From the NCBI RefSeq assembly GCF_001676725.1, contig NZ_CP016172.1, positions 620,001 to 684,000 of the forward strand: DNA of 64,000 nucleotides. Direction: 5' to 3'. Source of the stretch: Bordetella flabilis (GTDB lineage Bacteria > Pseudomonadota > Gammaproteobacteria > Burkholderiales > Burkholderiaceae_B). Under the pieces are notes generated by a model. It saw only the letters and a program-made list of their open reading frames with translations, ran no database searches and was not told where the DNA came from. A program made the position numbers and the translations under genes. The first letter of the stretch is position 1, and each line of letters opens with the position of its first letter. Of the stretch, positions 1 to 10,021 are shown piece by piece.

Positions 1-650
1 ACCAGGCCGGTCTTCAACGAGGTATACACCTCGCCCATCGGCATGGGCGTGGCGTTCGCGCCCATGGCTTCCACCATGGCCACCGACAGGTCCGATTGCT
101 GCACGCGGATCTTCAGGCCCTTCGCATCCGCGAGGGTGCGGATCGGCTTGTTGCGCGTGTACATGGAGCGCGAACCGCTGTCGTACCACGCCAGTCCGAC
201 GAAGCCGGCCTTTTCGCACGCCTTCAGCAGTTGTTCGCCGATGTCCCCGTCCAGCACCTTGTGCAGGTGATCGACGGAACGGAACAGGAAGGGCAGGGAA
301 GGCACGCGGGTGTTCTGGCAGATGTTGTGCATGGCGGCGCTGCTGACGCGCGCCATGGTCAGCGCGCCCAGCTTGACCTGCTCGATGGAGTCGTTCTCGG
401 ACCCCAGCTTCGATCCTGAGAAGACCGTGATGGTCAGCCGGCCATTGCTTTTCGCCTTCACCTCCTCGGCCATCTTGCGCACGGCCTGCACCGTGGGGTA
501 GTCGTCGGGATGAATGTCCGCGGAACGTATCTCCGCGCCTTGCGCGGCCAGCGGAAGCGCCAGCAGTGTCGCGAGGGCCAGCGTGCCCCGCGCGATGGTG
601 GCATGGACGGCCGTGCTTGCCGCGCGCAGGCGGCCAGGGTGCAGCATCAT
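1..650 (-). CDS. TRAP transporter substrate-binding protein, DctP family (3' end outside window)
   Basis: Periplasmic solute receptor of a TRAP transporter. The start is ATG at 650, chosen because a GGAGG Shine-Dalgarno lies 7 bases upstream; a second ATG follows at once. The N-terminus is a signal peptide (basic start, then a hydrophobic stretch rich in Ala and Leu ending in [13 protein letters not shown]). The mature part has the family pattern: a lysine-rich segment with GSKLGSEND near residue 80, and the late region with the conserved arginine ([13 protein letters not shown]). About 216 of the usual 320-330 residues are inside the window. It follows udh on the same strand, so the substrate is probably a uronate or related sugar acid. 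That substrate is inference. Confidence 0.9.
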   Translation of the reverse strand, partial: MMLHPGRLRAASTAVHATIARGTLALATLLALPLAAQGAEIRSADIHPDDYPTVQAVRKMAEEVKAKSNGRLTITVFSGSKLGSENDSIEQVKLGALTMARVSSAAMHNICQNTRVPSLPFLFRSVDHLHKVLDGDIGEQLLKACEKAGFVGLAWYDSGSRSMYTRNKPIRTLADAKGLKIRVQQSDLSVAMVEAMGANATPMPMGEVYTSLKTGL

Positions 651-807
651 TTGTCTACCTCCGTGTATGTGCCGCGCGGCGCGCCCGTGGCGGGACGTGG
701 GCACGGCATAGGGCGAGCCTGTGGTCAGGCTTCTGTGTGGACTTGCGAGCTGGGTGCGAAATGCTCCGGGATCGCGCCGCGCGAAACGGTGCCGCGCGGC
801 GCATGGA

Positions 808-1635
808 TCAGAAGGGGCCGGCCTTGACGAAGGCGCCGCCCTGGTAGCGGGCCGCCGGGTCGTCCGGCGCCAGCGGTGGCTGTGACTCCGCGCGGGCGCG
901 GAAGGGTTCCGAGGAGTCCTTGGGCTGGAAGCCGAGATGGGCGGCGCGCGAGTTGTCCCACCAGCTTTCGCGGTTGGCCGACGCGCCGTAGACGATGGTG
1001 TGGCCGACGTGGGGCGTGAACAGGGACTGCGCGATCAGGTGCGTCAGGTCGTCGTAGCTCAGCCAGGTGACCAGCATGCGCCGGTCTTTCGCTTCCGGAA
1101 AGGAAGAGCCGATGCGCAGGCACACGGTTTCGATCCCGTAGCGGTCGAAGTAGAAGCGCGACAGGTTTTCGCCGAAGGCCTTGCTGATGCCGTAATAGCC
1201 GTCCGGACGCACCGGCACGTCGGCATCGATGACCTGGCCCTGGCGGTAAAAGCCGATGACGTGGTTGGAACTGGCGAACACGACACGCTTGACGCCGTGC
1301 CGGCGCGCGGCTTCGTACAAGTTGTAGACGCCCTGGATATTGGCCGGCAGGATTTCGTCGAAGGGCCGTTCCACCGATACGCCGCCCATGTGGACGATGG
1401 CGTCGACGCCCTGCACCATTTCATCGACTTTGGCGGGGTCGGCCAGATCGCCCACGATGATTTCTTCGCCGGCTTGAGCGGGGCCGAGGTCGCTGATGTC
1501 TGACAGGCGCAGCACACGGGCATACGGTTTCAGGCGTTCCCGCAGCACTTTGCCGAGATTGCCGCCCGCTCCGGTCAGCAGCAGGGTCGCCACCCGTTGC
1601 TCGGCGGGTGTGGAAGAGTTAGCCGGTAGGCTCAC
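808..1635 (-). CDS. udh: Uronate dehydrogenase, NAD-dependent
   Basis: Short-chain (extended SDR) dehydrogenase of 275 residues that oxidises D-glucuronate or D-galacturonate to the aldarolactone with NAD+, first step of the oxidative uronate route in the cytoplasm. The Rossmann motif GAGGNLGKV is near residue 22. The catalytic YxxxK is [10 protein letters not shown] in mid protein. The motifs [29 protein letters not shown] and the C-terminal YQGGAF match characterised Udh proteins as I remember them, and length is as expected. Start is GTG at 1635 with GGAG 8 bases upstream. It lies upstream of and co-directional with the TRAP receptor gene and divergent from a FadR-type regulator, which supports a uronate catabolic operon. 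Confidence 0.93.
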   Translation of the reverse strand: MSLPANSSTPAEQRVATLLLTGAGGNLGKVLRERLKPYARVLRLSDISDLGPAQAGEEIIVGDLADPAKVDEMVQGVDAIVHMGGVSVERPFDEILPANIQGVYNLYEAARRHGVKRVVFASSNHVIGFYRQGQVIDADVPVRPDGYYGISKAFGENLSRFYFDRYGIETVCLRIGSSFPEAKDRRMLVTWLSYDDLTHLIAQSLFTPHVGHTIVYGASANRESWWDNSRAAHLGFQPKDSSEPFRARAESQPPLAPDDPAARYQGGAFVKAGPF

Positions 1636-1735
1636 GACGTTGTCTCCGTTGTGCCGGCGGCAGCTGCTATTTACAGTGCGTCGGTTTGGGTGTCCAATCG
1701 GGTAGCTTATAGGTCATCGTACAACGCGCGGCCAG

Positions 1736-1741
1736 TATAAT
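1736..1741 (+). promoter_or_regulatory. Candidate -10 box for the FadR-type regulator gene
   Basis: A perfect TATAAT lies in the divergent udh/regulator spacer. No good -35 is visible at 16-18 bases upstream, so the promoter may need an activator or be weak. With this -10, transcription would begin near 1748, giving a leader of about 44 bases to the ATG at 1792. Confidence 0.4.
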
Positions 1742-1791
1742 GACGCCGCCAAATGCCCGTCAAGCGGTGCGGGCGATCCGGAAAATCCCTT

Positions 1792-2523
1792 ATGACGACG
1801 TCCATGTCCGCCGACCTTCCCGCACGACGCCGCCCCAGCCTTGCGCAGGAATTGGTCGAAAGCCTGTCTACACGCATACGCGGCGGCGAAATCCGGCCGG
1901 GCGACAAGCTGCCGACCGAATCCGAGATCATGCGGGCCTTCGGCGTCAGCCGCACCGTCGTCCGCGAGGCGCTGTCGCGCCTGCAGGCTTCGGGCCTGGT
2001 GGAGACCCATCACGGCGTCGGCACGTATGCGCTGAAGCCGAACACCGGCGGCGACTTCCGCGTCGATCCCGCCGACATCGCGACCGTCCGCGACATCATG
2101 GTGATCCTGGAGCTGCGCATCTGCCTCGAGACGGAAGCGGCCGGGCTGGCGGCTTCGCGCCGCACCGAGGCGCAGCTTGCCGATATGCGCGAGGCCCTGG
2201 ACCAGTTCCGCGCGGCGCTGGAGCCGGGCGGCGACACGGTCACTCCTGATTTCCGCTTTCACCTGCTTATCTCGCAGGCTACCGACAATAAATATTTCGC
2301 GGATCTGCTGTCTCATCTTGGAGCGGCGATCATTCCGCGCACGCGCATCAATTCGGCCAAGCTGGGCGACGAAGATCGTGAACCCTACCTGGCGCGCGTG
2401 AACCGCGAGCACGAGGATATCTACGAGGCGATCCGCCGCCAGGATCCGGAAGCGGCCCGGGCCGCCATGCGCACGCACCTTGGCAACAGCCGTGAACGGC
2501 TGCGTCGCGCGCAGGACCGCTGA
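1792..2523 (+). CDS. FadR-family (GntR/FCD) transcriptional regulator
   Basis: DNA-binding regulator of 243 residues. The N-terminal winged helix-turn-helix of the GntR type covers about residues 15-80 (GDKLPTESEIMRAFGVSR, then VVREALSRLQASGLVE and the wing HHGVGTY). The C-terminal FCD ligand domain has the metal-binding pattern of helices with FRFHLLISQATDN and a late NREHEDIYEAI histidine. ATG at 1792 is chosen over the upstream ATG at 1753, which would lie almost at the predicted transcription start; ATG at 1804 is also possible. Divergent from udh and the TRAP receptor gene, so it probably represses the uronate operon in the absence of a sugar-acid effector. The effector is inference. Confidence 0.9.
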   Translation: MTTSMSADLPARRRPSLAQELVESLSTRIRGGEIRPGDKLPTESEIMRAFGVSRTVVREALSRLQASGLVETHHGVGTYALKPNTGGDFRVDPADIATVRDIMVILELRICLETEAAGLAASRRTEAQLADMREALDQFRAALEPGGDTVTPDFRFHLLISQATDNKYFADLLSHLGAAIIPRTRINSAKLGDEDREPYLARVNREHEDIYEAIRRQDPEAARAAMRTHLGNSRERLRRAQDR

Positions 2524-2779
2524 GGGGCGGGAGCGCTAACCCCTTCGACGCCATGCCGGCATCGGTGCGGCTGGCGCGTCGCGCAAGACTTCCGCGCAGC
2601 ACTTCCGCGCGCGACCTCCTAGCAACACCCGGGCGCAACATCCCCGCGTAATGCTCCTGTCCGCGGCGGCCGGATCGGCCGCCGGTTCGGAAAGGTCCAT
2701 GAACTCCAGCGGTGCGCCCGGGCCCGCCGCGTTGTCTCGCGCGTGGCCCTGGTGCGATGCTGCCTCGCCAGGGCCGCCC

Positions 2780-4111
2780 TTATACGACGTATGACAAGTC
2801 ACGCGCCGGCAGGATCCGTCCCACGGCGGCACCGAAGGAGATCCTGGGATACCCGGGCTTGCTGCATTCGGCGCCCAGGGCGACCTCGTCGCCGTCCAGC
2901 AGGAAGGTGCGGGTTTCGCCCCAGGGCAGGGACAGCGCGGCCTTGCCGCCCTGCGTCAGTTCGAGCAGGGATCCCGCCTCGGCTGGCGTCGGGCCGGACA
3001 GCGTGCCGGTGCCCAGCAGGTCGCCCGGCTGCAGGTTGCAGCCGTTTACCGTGTGGTGCGCCAGCAATTGGCTGACGGTCCAGTAGGCATCGCGGAAATT
3101 GCTGTGCGACAGCGCCGCAGGCGCGAGTCCTTCGCGGCGCGATGTATCGGTGCTGAGCGTGGTGCTCAGGCGCACGTCAAAGGCGCCGGCGGCCGTGTTG
3201 CGCGCCGAGGCCAGGTAGGGCAAGGGCTGGGGATCGTCAGCGCCGCGCTGGAACGGCAGCCGGAAGGGCGCCAGCGCTTCCAGGGTAACGATCCACGGCG
3301 ATACGGTGCTGGCGAAATTCTTGGACAGGAACGGTCCCAGGGGCTGGTACTCCCAGGCCTGCACGTCGCGCGCGGACCAGTCGTTCAGTACGGTCAGGCC
3401 GAATACATGCGACTCCGCCTCATCCATCGGGACCCGCTGGCCCAGCGCATTGCCGGTGCCGACGAACACGCCCAGTTCGACTTCGTAGTCCAGCCGCTCG
3501 CAGGGGCCGAAGCCCGGCGGACCGCCTTCCTGCGTGGGGCGCGTCTGCCCCACGGGGCGATGGAAATGCTGCTGCACGCCTATGCTGGACGCGCGTCCGT
3601 GGTAGCCGATGGGCACCCACTTGTAGTTCGGCAGCAGGGGGTTGTCGGGCCGGAACTGACGCCCCACGGCGGTGGCATGGTGCAGCGAAATATAGAAGTC
3701 GGTGTAGTCCCCGATGCGCGCCGGCACGACGTATTCGGCGTCGGCCTGCGGCACCAGCAGCGGTTCGATGGTCCCCTGCAGGGGCGAGCCGCTGCGCAGC
3801 CCGCGCGACAGCGCCAGCCGCAAGGCGGACCAGCACGGCGCGCCCAGCGCCATCAGTGCGTTCAACTCCGACCCGCGGCAGGCCGCCAGGGCGCGCGCCG
3901 CGTCGCCGCTGAAGGGGGCGGCCTGCGCCAGCGCGTTCAGATCCAGGATCTGGTCGCCGATGCCCACGCCCGGGTGGTAGCCGCCCTGCGCGCCACGGCG
4001 TCGGAACACGCAATAGGGCAGGTTCTGCACGGGAAATCCCAGCGTGTCGTCGTTCGCGCTGTCCAGCCAGCTGCGCAGGCCGGGATCATGAGTTTCATTG
4101 GTTTCGATCAT
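2780..4111 (-). CDS. fahA: Fumarylacetoacetase
   Basis: Last step of tyrosine and homogentisate degradation: hydrolyses 4-fumarylacetoacetate to fumarate and acetoacetate. The protein has 443 residues, normal for the long FAH family. The N-terminal SH3-like domain is followed by the catalytic domain with DFYISLHHATAVG (metal-ligand Asp, catalytic His), YEVELGVFVG (two metal-ligand glutamates) and NDWSARDVQAWEYQPLGPF. ATG at 4111 has an AGGAAAAG purine run just upstream; a GTG at 4180 would overlap the hmgA stop as GTGA but has no Shine-Dalgarno and adds 23 residues of unlikely sequence. Downstream partner of hmgA in a two-gene operon. Confidence 0.95.
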   Translation of the reverse strand: MIETNETHDPGLRSWLDSANDDTLGFPVQNLPYCVFRRRGAQGGYHPGVGIGDQILDLNALAQAAPFSGDAARALAACRGSELNALMALGAPCWSALRLALSRGLRSGSPLQGTIEPLLVPQADAEYVVPARIGDYTDFYISLHHATAVGRQFRPDNPLLPNYKWVPIGYHGRASSIGVQQHFHRPVGQTRPTQEGGPPGFGPCERLDYEVELGVFVGTGNALGQRVPMDEAESHVFGLTVLNDWSARDVQAWEYQPLGPFLSKNFASTVSPWIVTLEALAPFRLPFQRGADDPQPLPYLASARNTAAGAFDVRLSTTLSTDTSRREGLAPAALSHSNFRDAYWTVSQLLAHHTVNGCNLQPGDLLGTGTLSGPTPAEAGSLLELTQGGKAALSLPWGETRTFLLDGDEVALGAECSKPGYPRISFGAAVGRILPARDLSYVV

Positions 4112-4176
4112 CTTTTCCTGTTCCTGTTCCGATGGAGACGCGCGGGCCGCCTCGCATGCCGCGCGCGCAGCCGAGA

Positions 4177-5505
4177 TCACGGCAGCGTGGGGTCGAAATG
4201 CTTGCGCAGTCCTTGCCAGCAGGCGTCATAGTCGGATTGCAGTTCGGGCCAGCGCAGCGCCGCCTCGGTCGGGCGGATGACCCGGCGCGTTTCGAACATG
4301 AAGGCCATGGTGTCGCGGATGACGTGCGGCTTGGACGTGTCCGCGTGCGACGCCTTTTCGAAGGTGTCGGCATCGGGGCCGTGGCCGCTCATGCAGTTGT
4401 GCAGGCTGGCGCCGCCCGGCACGAAGCCTTCGGCCTTCGCATCGTACACACCCTGGATGAGGCCCATGAACTCGCTGGCGACGTTGCGATGGAACCAGGG
4501 TGGACGAAAGGTATCTTCCATGACCAGGATGCGCGGCGGGAAGATGGCGAAGTCCATATTGGCCGTGCCCGGTGTATCGGAAGGCGAAGTCAGGACGGTA
4601 AAGATGGATGGGTCCGGATGGTCGAAACTGATCGAGCCGATGGTATTGAAACGGCGCAGATCGTATTTATAGGGCGCATGCGTGCCATGCCAGGCCACGA
4701 CATCCAGCGGCGAATGGTCCAGCCGCGCGCGCCAGAAGCCACCCGCGAACTTGGCGACCAGTTCGAAGTCGCCTTCGATGTCTTCGTACCAGGCGACCGG
4801 GGTTTCGAAATCGCGATCGTTCGCCAGGCTGTTGGAGCCGATGGGGCCGCGTTCCGGCGGCCGCAGCGGCGCGCCGAAGTTCTCCAGCAAATAGCCGCGG
4901 CCCGTGCCGTCGGGCAGCTCCACCCGGAAGCGCGTGCCGCGCGGAATGACCGCGATTTCCAGCGGCCCGACGTCCATCAGGCCCAGTTCGGTGGCCAGGC
5001 GCAGGCGGCCTTGCTGGGGAACGATCAGCAGCTCCCCATCTGCATTATGAAAGTACCGTCCCTGCATGGAGGCGTTCGCGGTGTAGACGTGGATGCCAAC
5101 GCCATCGTGGCCTTCCGGGCCGCCGTTGCCGCCCACCGTCGCGATGCCGTCGAGAAAATCCGTGGGTGCGTCCGGCATCGGTCGCGGGCTCCAGCGCAGG
5201 CGGTTGGGCGTGGCGGGCGCGCTGCCGAAATCGCTGGCCCAGCCGCCGGCCAGCGTGCACGGCGCATAGGCCCCGTGCTGGGCCGCCGGCCGGATGCGGT
5301 ACAGCCAGGAGCGGCGGTTCTCCGCCCTCGGGGCGGTGAAGGCCGTGCCGGAAAACTGCTCCGCATACAACCCATACGGGCATCGCAGCGGGGAATTGCG
5401 GCCCACCGGCAGGGCGCCCGGGAGGGCCTCGGTCGCGAAAGCGTTGCCGAAACCGGTCTGGTAGCGCAAGGGTTCCGAGGCCGCGGTATCAGGCTGCGGG
5501 GTCAT
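4177..5505 (-). CDS. hmgA: Homogentisate 1,2-dioxygenase
   Basis: Non-haem Fe(II) ring-cleavage dioxygenase converting homogentisate to maleylacetoacetate. The product has 442 residues, the usual size. The iron ligands are recognisable in the C-terminal cupin: the His of WFHRN, the Glu of ASEFMGLI and the His of CMSGHGPD. Start is ATG at 5505, followed by the family-typical [20 protein letters not shown]. fahA follows on the same strand. No maleylacetoacetate isomerase gene is next to it, so that enzyme, or a glutathione-independent route, must be encoded elsewhere. No regulator is adjacent. Confidence 0.97.
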   Translation of the reverse strand: MTPQPDTAASEPLRYQTGFGNAFATEALPGALPVGRNSPLRCPYGLYAEQFSGTAFTAPRAENRRSWLYRIRPAAQHGAYAPCTLAGGWASDFGSAPATPNRLRWSPRPMPDAPTDFLDGIATVGGNGGPEGHDGVGIHVYTANASMQGRYFHNADGELLIVPQQGRLRLATELGLMDVGPLEIAVIPRGTRFRVELPDGTGRGYLLENFGAPLRPPERGPIGSNSLANDRDFETPVAWYEDIEGDFELVAKFAGGFWRARLDHSPLDVVAWHGTHAPYKYDLRRFNTIGSISFDHPDPSIFTVLTSPSDTPGTANMDFAIFPPRILVMEDTFRPPWFHRNVASEFMGLIQGVYDAKAEGFVPGGASLHNCMSGHGPDADTFEKASHADTSKPHVIRDTMAFMFETRRVIRPTEAALRWPELQSDYDACWQGLRKHFDPTLP

Positions 5506-5631
5506 GGAAGTCTCCGATTCTGGTGCATGGGATCGCGCGGATGCCCGCGCTGGCGGCGTGGTCGTGATTTTCCCCGAGGTCGGGCGCTTGCGCCAGTTGA
5601 GCCGGTGGCGCGCCTGCCTCGCGATGCGGGC

Positions 5632-6459
5632 TCAGGCCCGCTGGCACTTCACGCAGTAATACGAGGCGCGCTGGCCCTGCACGATGCGGCGTATCGGCGT
5701 GGCGCAAATTCGGCACGGCTGCCCGGCGCGTTCGTAGACGGCGGCGTGGATGGTGAAGTAGCTGCCCGGCTCGCCCCCGGCGCCGACGTAGTCGCGCAGG
5801 GTGCTGCCCCCGGAAGCCAGCGCATCTTCCAGCGTCTGCCGGATGGCCAGCGCCAGGCGCTCGCAACGCGCCAGCGACAGCCGGCGCGCCGGCGTGCGCG
5901 GGTGTATGCCGGCCCGGAACAGGCTTTCCGACGCGTAGATATTACCCACGCCGACGACGGCCTCGCCGGCCAGCAGCACCTGCTTGATCGGCGCGGCACG
6001 GCCGCGCAAATGCGCGTGCAGCCAGGCCCCGCCGAAACGCGGGTCGAACGGTTCGATCCCCAGCTTGGCCAGCAGTGGGTGCGATTCGATGGGACCCGCT
6101 GCGGCTGGGTGCCACAGCACCGCACCGAAACGGCGCGGATCATGCAGGCGCAGCGTCGCATGTTCGAACACCCATTCAACGTGATCGTGGCGCCGCGGTG
6201 CTTCGCCTTCGACCACGCGGCGCAGCGATCCGGACATGCCCAGATGGACGATCTGCGTGCCGTGTTCGAAGCGCAATAACAGGTACTTGCCGCGCCGGCC
6301 GCATTCGACGATGGTACGGCCGGCCAGCGTGTCGGGGAGGTCGGCCGGAACAGGCCAGCGCAGGCGCGGTTCTCTTACGATTAGCTGGACCAGCGGGCGG
6401 TCTGTAATGACGGTCGCGATTCCCCGCCGGGTGGTCTCGACTTCAGGCAGTTCGGGCAT
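5632..6459 (-). CDS. mutM: Formamidopyrimidine-DNA glycosylase (Fpg)
   Basis: Base-excision repair enzyme removing 8-oxoguanine and formamidopyrimidines and cutting the abasic site by beta,delta-elimination. The 275-residue protein begins MPELPEVETTRRG; after Met removal Pro is the Schiff-base nucleophile and Glu the acid. The helix-two-turn-helix region contains KQVLLAGEAVVGVGNIYASE. The C-terminal zinc finger is intact: CRIC, then 16 residues, then CVKC. Divergent from the TPR gene, with 59 bases between starts. mutM next to this TPR-lolB-ispE block is a common arrangement in beta-proteobacteria. Confidence 0.97.
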   Translation of the reverse strand: MPELPEVETTRRGIATVITDRPLVQLIVREPRLRWPVPADLPDTLAGRTIVECGRRGKYLLLRFEHGTQIVHLGMSGSLRRVVEGEAPRRHDHVEWVFEHATLRLHDPRRFGAVLWHPAAAGPIESHPLLAKLGIEPFDPRFGGAWLHAHLRGRAAPIKQVLLAGEAVVGVGNIYASESLFRAGIHPRTPARRLSLARCERLALAIRQTLEDALASGGSTLRDYVGAGGEPGSYFTIHAAVYERAGQPCRICATPIRRIVQGQRASYYCVKCQRA

Positions 6460-6518
6460 CAGCCAGTGTAAGATGATCAGTTGCGTGTACAGATTGTGCC
6501 ATTTACCGGACGGGACGC

Positions 6519-8339
6519 GTGAAGTCGTCGCATATGCATATCAAATTCGGGTTAGCCGCGCTGCTGCTGGCGCTGGCCGGCGCGCAGGCGGTGCCTGCAC
6601 AGGCCGCGGAAAGGCGCACCGCCGACGCCATCGCTCCCCGTGCGCCCCGCATGCCTCAAACGGAAACCGACATCATCCGTTTGCGTGAAGGCAAGCCGCC
6701 TTACGTGCGGCTGACTTCGAGCATCCTGTACCGTGTCCTGGTTTCCGAAATCGCCGCTCAGCGCGGCCTGTACGGGACGGCCGCGTCCACCATGCTGAGC
6801 CTGGCCAGCGACACCAGCGATGCCCGCGTGGCGCGCCGCGCGCTGGAGTTCTACCTGGCCGGCGGCAACCTCAGCGGCGCATTGGATGCGGCGCGGGTCT
6901 GGTCCCGCTTGGCGCCCTACGACAACGAGGCCGGCTCCACCGAATTGGCGCTGGCCGCCGCGAACGGCCAGACGGCCGGGCTGGCGCCGGCGCTGCGCAA
7001 ACGCATCGACGAAGCCCGCGACAAGCCGACCGCCATCGCGCAGGCCCTGGCGGTACTGGGCCGCATCAACGATCGCAAGACCGCCCTGTCCATCCTGGAC
7101 CAGGCGCTCAGCCCCTCCGTGCGCAAGCTGCCGGCGGCGCATATGGCGCTGGCCGATGTGGCGCAGGCCGCCGGCGATTTTCCGCGCGCCCTGCAGGAAG
7201 CCCGCGCCGCCCTGGCCGCCGATCCGAAATCCGAGGCCGCCGCGCAGCGCGTGCTCGAATACGGCATGCGGGTCGATCCCAAGCAGGCCACGGCCGATGC
7301 CCGCGCCTTTATCGCCCGCCATCCCCAGGCCCGGCGCCTGCGGCTGATGCTGGCCTCGCAGTTGTCCGATGCCGGAGATTACGACGGCGCGCTGGCCGAA
7401 CTCCAGGCCATGGCGCGCCGTTCCCCGGAAGACTTCGACCTGCTCTACATGCAGGCGCAGCTCGCCTACAAGGCGCGCCGCCTGGATCAGGCGCGCGGGT
7501 TCCTCGAACAATACCTGGACGTGCAGAACCAGCGCCAGCGCGCCCTGGTGCCGGGCTCGTCCGACGCCCCGGGCGCCGCGGCGGACGCGCGCATCCTGCT
7601 GGCGCGCATCGCCGAAGACCAGGGCCGCTACAACGACGCCATCGCGGAACTCGGCCGTATCGACGACCCCACCATGCGCTTCCAGGCGCGCATGCGGCAA
7701 GCCACGCTGCGCGCCAAACAGGGCAATGTCGATGCCGCGCTGGTCATGGTCGACCACGCCCAGCCCCAGGACGAGGAAGAGCGCGTCCTCGGCGTCCTGA
7801 CCAAGGCGCAGATCCTGCGCGATGCCGGCCGCACCGACCAGGCCGTGGCCTTGCTGTCCGGCGCCGACAAGGCGCTGCCGGATACCGTGGAAATCAAGTA
7901 CGAACTGGCCATGCTGTACGAGCGCCAGGAAAAGATCGCCGATCTGGAGCGCCTGCTGCGGCAGGTGATCGCGCTGGATCCCGATCACGCGCACGCCTAC
8001 AACGCGCTGGGCTATACGCTGGCCGATCACAATATGCGGCTGCCCGAGGCCCTGGAGCTGATCACGCAGGCGCTCGATCTGGCGCCGGACGATCCATACA
8101 TCCAGGACAGCATGGGCTGGGTGAAGTACCGCATGGGCGACAACGAAACGGCCTTGACCTTCTTGCAGCGTGCGTACTCGCGCCGACCCGAGCCTGAAAT
8201 CGGCACCCATCTTGGCGAGGTGCTGTGGGCGCAAGGGCGTCGTGAAGAAGCGCGCGCGATATTCGCCGCCGCGGCCAGGAAGGACCCGTCCAACAAGACG
8301 CTGCGCGATACCCTGAAGCGCCTGGGGGTCACGCTGTGA
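6519..8339 (+). CDS. Exported tetratricopeptide-repeat protein
   Basis: Secreted TPR protein of 606 residues with unknown exact role. GTG at 6519 opens the frame; residues 1-28 look like a signal peptide (hydrophobic run GLAALLLALAGAQA, then VPAQA and cleavage). The remainder is almost all helical repeat, with clear TPR units near the C-terminus (AHAYNALGYTLADHNMRLPE, then PYIQDSMGWVKYRMGDNETA). It overlaps lolB by 4 bases (GTGA), so the two are translationally coupled. Being next to lolB, it is often supposed to help outer-membrane assembly or lipoprotein handling, but nothing in the sequence proves that. Confidence 0.9.
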   Translation: MKSSHMHIKFGLAALLLALAGAQAVPAQAAERRTADAIAPRAPRMPQTETDIIRLREGKPPYVRLTSSILYRVLVSEIAAQRGLYGTAASTMLSLASDTSDARVARRALEFYLAGGNLSGALDAARVWSRLAPYDNEAGSTELALAAANGQTAGLAPALRKRIDEARDKPTAIAQALAVLGRINDRKTALSILDQALSPSVRKLPAAHMALADVAQAAGDFPRALQEARAALAADPKSEAAAQRVLEYGMRVDPKQATADARAFIARHPQARRLRLMLASQLSDAGDYDGALAELQAMARRSPEDFDLLYMQAQLAYKARRLDQARGFLEQYLDVQNQRQRALVPGSSDAPGAAADARILLARIAEDQGRYNDAIAELGRIDDPTMRFQARMRQATLRAKQGNVDAALVMVDHAQPQDEEERVLGVLTKAQILRDAGRTDQAVALLSGADKALPDTVEIKYELAMLYERQEKIADLERLLRQVIALDPDHAHAYNALGYTLADHNMRLPEALELITQALDLAPDDPYIQDSMGWVKYRMGDNETALTFLQRAYSRRPEPEIGTHLGEVLWAQGRREEARAIFAAAARKDPSNKTLRDTLKRLGVTL

Positions 8340-8911
8340 GCCTGCTGCGCTGGCGCGCCGCCTTCGCGGTCGCGCTGTGCCTGGTGCTGGCTGCCTGCGT
8401 GACGCCTGCCCGTATCGCCGGCAACGGCTCGCAGGGCGAGTTCTCCCGGGTCGGGCGCTTCGCCTTGACCGTCACCAACGACGACGGCAAGCAGGACGCC
8501 GTACAGGGCGGATTCTCCTGGCTGGACGACGGCAGCCGCTACATCCTGGATCTGACCAATCCGCTCGGCGCGACGCAGGCGCGCGTGGAAGGTCGCCCCG
8601 GCGCGGCCGTGCTGAACAAATCCGACGGCACCCGCCTGCAGGCCAGCGATCCGGATGGCCTGGTCGAGGACGCCATCGGCAGCCGCATCCCGGTGTCGGG
8701 GCTGCGCGATTGGCTGCGCGGCCGCCTGGCCCCCACGCCGGCGCCCGCCAACGTCCAGCGCGACGAATCCCAACGTCCGGTGGCCTTCGACCAGGGCGGG
8801 TGGCAGGCACGCCTGTCGCGCTATGACGCTCAAGGTCCGCAGGTCCTCGTGCTGGAACGGCGCGAACCCGACCGCCGCATCGTGCTGCGGCTGGTCGTCA
8901 ATCCTTCCTGA
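8336..8911 (+). CDS. lolB: Outer-membrane lipoprotein insertase LolB
   Basis: Outer-membrane lipoprotein that accepts lipoproteins from LolA and inserts them in the inner leaflet of the outer membrane. The product has 191 residues with a lipoprotein signal peptide ending in the lipobox LAAC (Cys about residue 21). The mature part carries the typical LolB pattern GRFALTV, then [21 protein letters not shown], and the later [13 protein letters not shown]. Start is GTG at 8336, overlapping the upstream stop as GTGA. ispE follows after 2 bases, an order conserved in beta- and gamma-proteobacteria. Confidence 0.95.
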   Translation: MSLLRWRAAFAVALCLVLAACVTPARIAGNGSQGEFSRVGRFALTVTNDDGKQDAVQGGFSWLDDGSRYILDLTNPLGATQARVEGRPGAAVLNKSDGTRLQASDPDGLVEDAIGSRIPVSGLRDWLRGRLAPTPAPANVQRDESQRPVAFDQGGWQARLSRYDAQGPQVLVLERREPDRRIVLRLVVNPS

Positions 8912-8913
8912 AC

Positions 8914-9843
8914 GTGAAGCTGTACGACGTCCCGGCGCCCGCCAAGCTGAATCTTTTCCTGCACGTGGTGGGGCGCCGCGCGGACGGCTATCACCTGCTG
9001 CAGACCGTCTTCCGTTTCATCGGCCTGAGCGACACCCTGCATTTCGAATCGCGCGACGACGGCGCCATCGTGCGCGTCGATCCGCTGCCCGATGTGCCCG
9101 CCGATACCGATCTGACGGTACGCGCGGCGCGCGCGCTGCAGGCGGCCACCGGCACACGGCGGGGCGTTTCCATCGCGCTGGAAAAGCGCATCCCGATGGG
9201 CGGCGGCCTGGGGGGCGGCTCCAGTGACGCGGCGACGACGCTGATCGCCTTGAACCGCCTCTGGAATACGGGCTTGTCGCGGGCCGAGCTGATGCGCCTG
9301 GCCTTGCCGCTGGGAGCCGATGTGCCCGTCTTCGTCTTCGGCCAATCGGCCTTCGCCGAGGGCATCGGCGATGTGCTGACCGCGGTGGATCTGCCGGCGC
9401 GCGCCTACCTGGTTGCGCAGCCCGATGCCAGCGTGCCCACGCCAGCTGTATTCGGCGATCCCGATTTGACAAGGGATACGCCGTGTATCACAATAGCGGA
9501 CTTTCTTGCTTCGTCACTTTCCGGCGGCTTTTTTGGCCGGAATGACCTCGAACCGGTGGTGCATCGGCGTTTCCCGGAAGTCTTTCGGGCCGCGCAATGG
9601 CTCGCAGCGGGGGATCGGGGAATCGATGTGCGGATGTCCGGTTCCGGCGCCTGTCTGTTCGCCGAGTTCGCCGACATGCAAGCCGCGGTTTTGGCGGAGC
9701 GGAAAATAGCCGCTACAATGCGCGTCGCCGGTAGAATGCCGGATACGTCGCAGGCAATGCAAGAACCGCCAGCGCGGTTCCGGTTGGTGCAGGCAAGTCC
9801 TGGGTTGATCGAGCATCCGTTGCGGCACTGGACTGCTAGCTAG
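8914..9843 (+). CDS. ispE: 4-diphosphocytidyl-2-C-methyl-D-erythritol kinase
   Basis: GHMP-family kinase of the MEP isoprenoid pathway, phosphorylating CDP-methylerythritol at the 2-hydroxyl. The protein has 309 residues. It opens with [21 protein letters not shown] (catalytic-site Lys and the family signature), has the ATP-binding glycine loop [15 protein letters not shown] near residue 95 and the C-terminal MSGSGACLF motif. GTG at 8914 is the start, 2 bases after the lolB stop. Its TAG stop ends at 9843 and the tRNA-Gln gene begins on the next base, so the mRNA probably runs into the tRNA. The last third has a few less GC-rich codons but no break. Confidence 0.97.
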   Translation: MKLYDVPAPAKLNLFLHVVGRRADGYHLLQTVFRFIGLSDTLHFESRDDGAIVRVDPLPDVPADTDLTVRAARALQAATGTRRGVSIALEKRIPMGGGLGGGSSDAATTLIALNRLWNTGLSRAELMRLALPLGADVPVFVFGQSAFAEGIGDVLTAVDLPARAYLVAQPDASVPTPAVFGDPDLTRDTPCITIADFLASSLSGGFFGRNDLEPVVHRRFPEVFRAAQWLAAGDRGIDVRMSGSGACLFAEFADMQAAVLAERKIAATMRVAGRMPDTSQAMQEPPARFRLVQASPGLIEHPLRHWTAS

Positions 9844-9917
9844 TGGGGAGTCGCCAAGTTGGTTAAGGCACCGGATTTTGATTCCGGCATGCGAAGGTTC
9901 GAATCCTTCCTCCCCAG
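9844..9917 (+). tRNA. tRNA-Gln (anticodon TTG)
   Basis: A 74-base cloverleaf. The acceptor stem pairs TGGGGAG with CTCCCCA, the discriminator is G, the anticodon stem CCGGA/TCCGG encloses the loop TTTTGAT (anticodon TTG, reading CAA), and the T-arm contains GGTTCGAATCC. The CCA end is not encoded exactly (CCCA follows the discriminator). The 5' end starts directly after the ispE stop codon, so the tRNA is probably cut out of the ispE-prs transcript. Confidence 0.95.
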
Positions 9918-10021
9918 CCCAACGAACTTATAAAAGAGCTGTTGAACACGCCCGTTATATCGTCGGCACCGGTTCAGCAGCTTTTTTGTTTCGTGTTCGA
10001 AACGACCATTGCGTCTGCATC

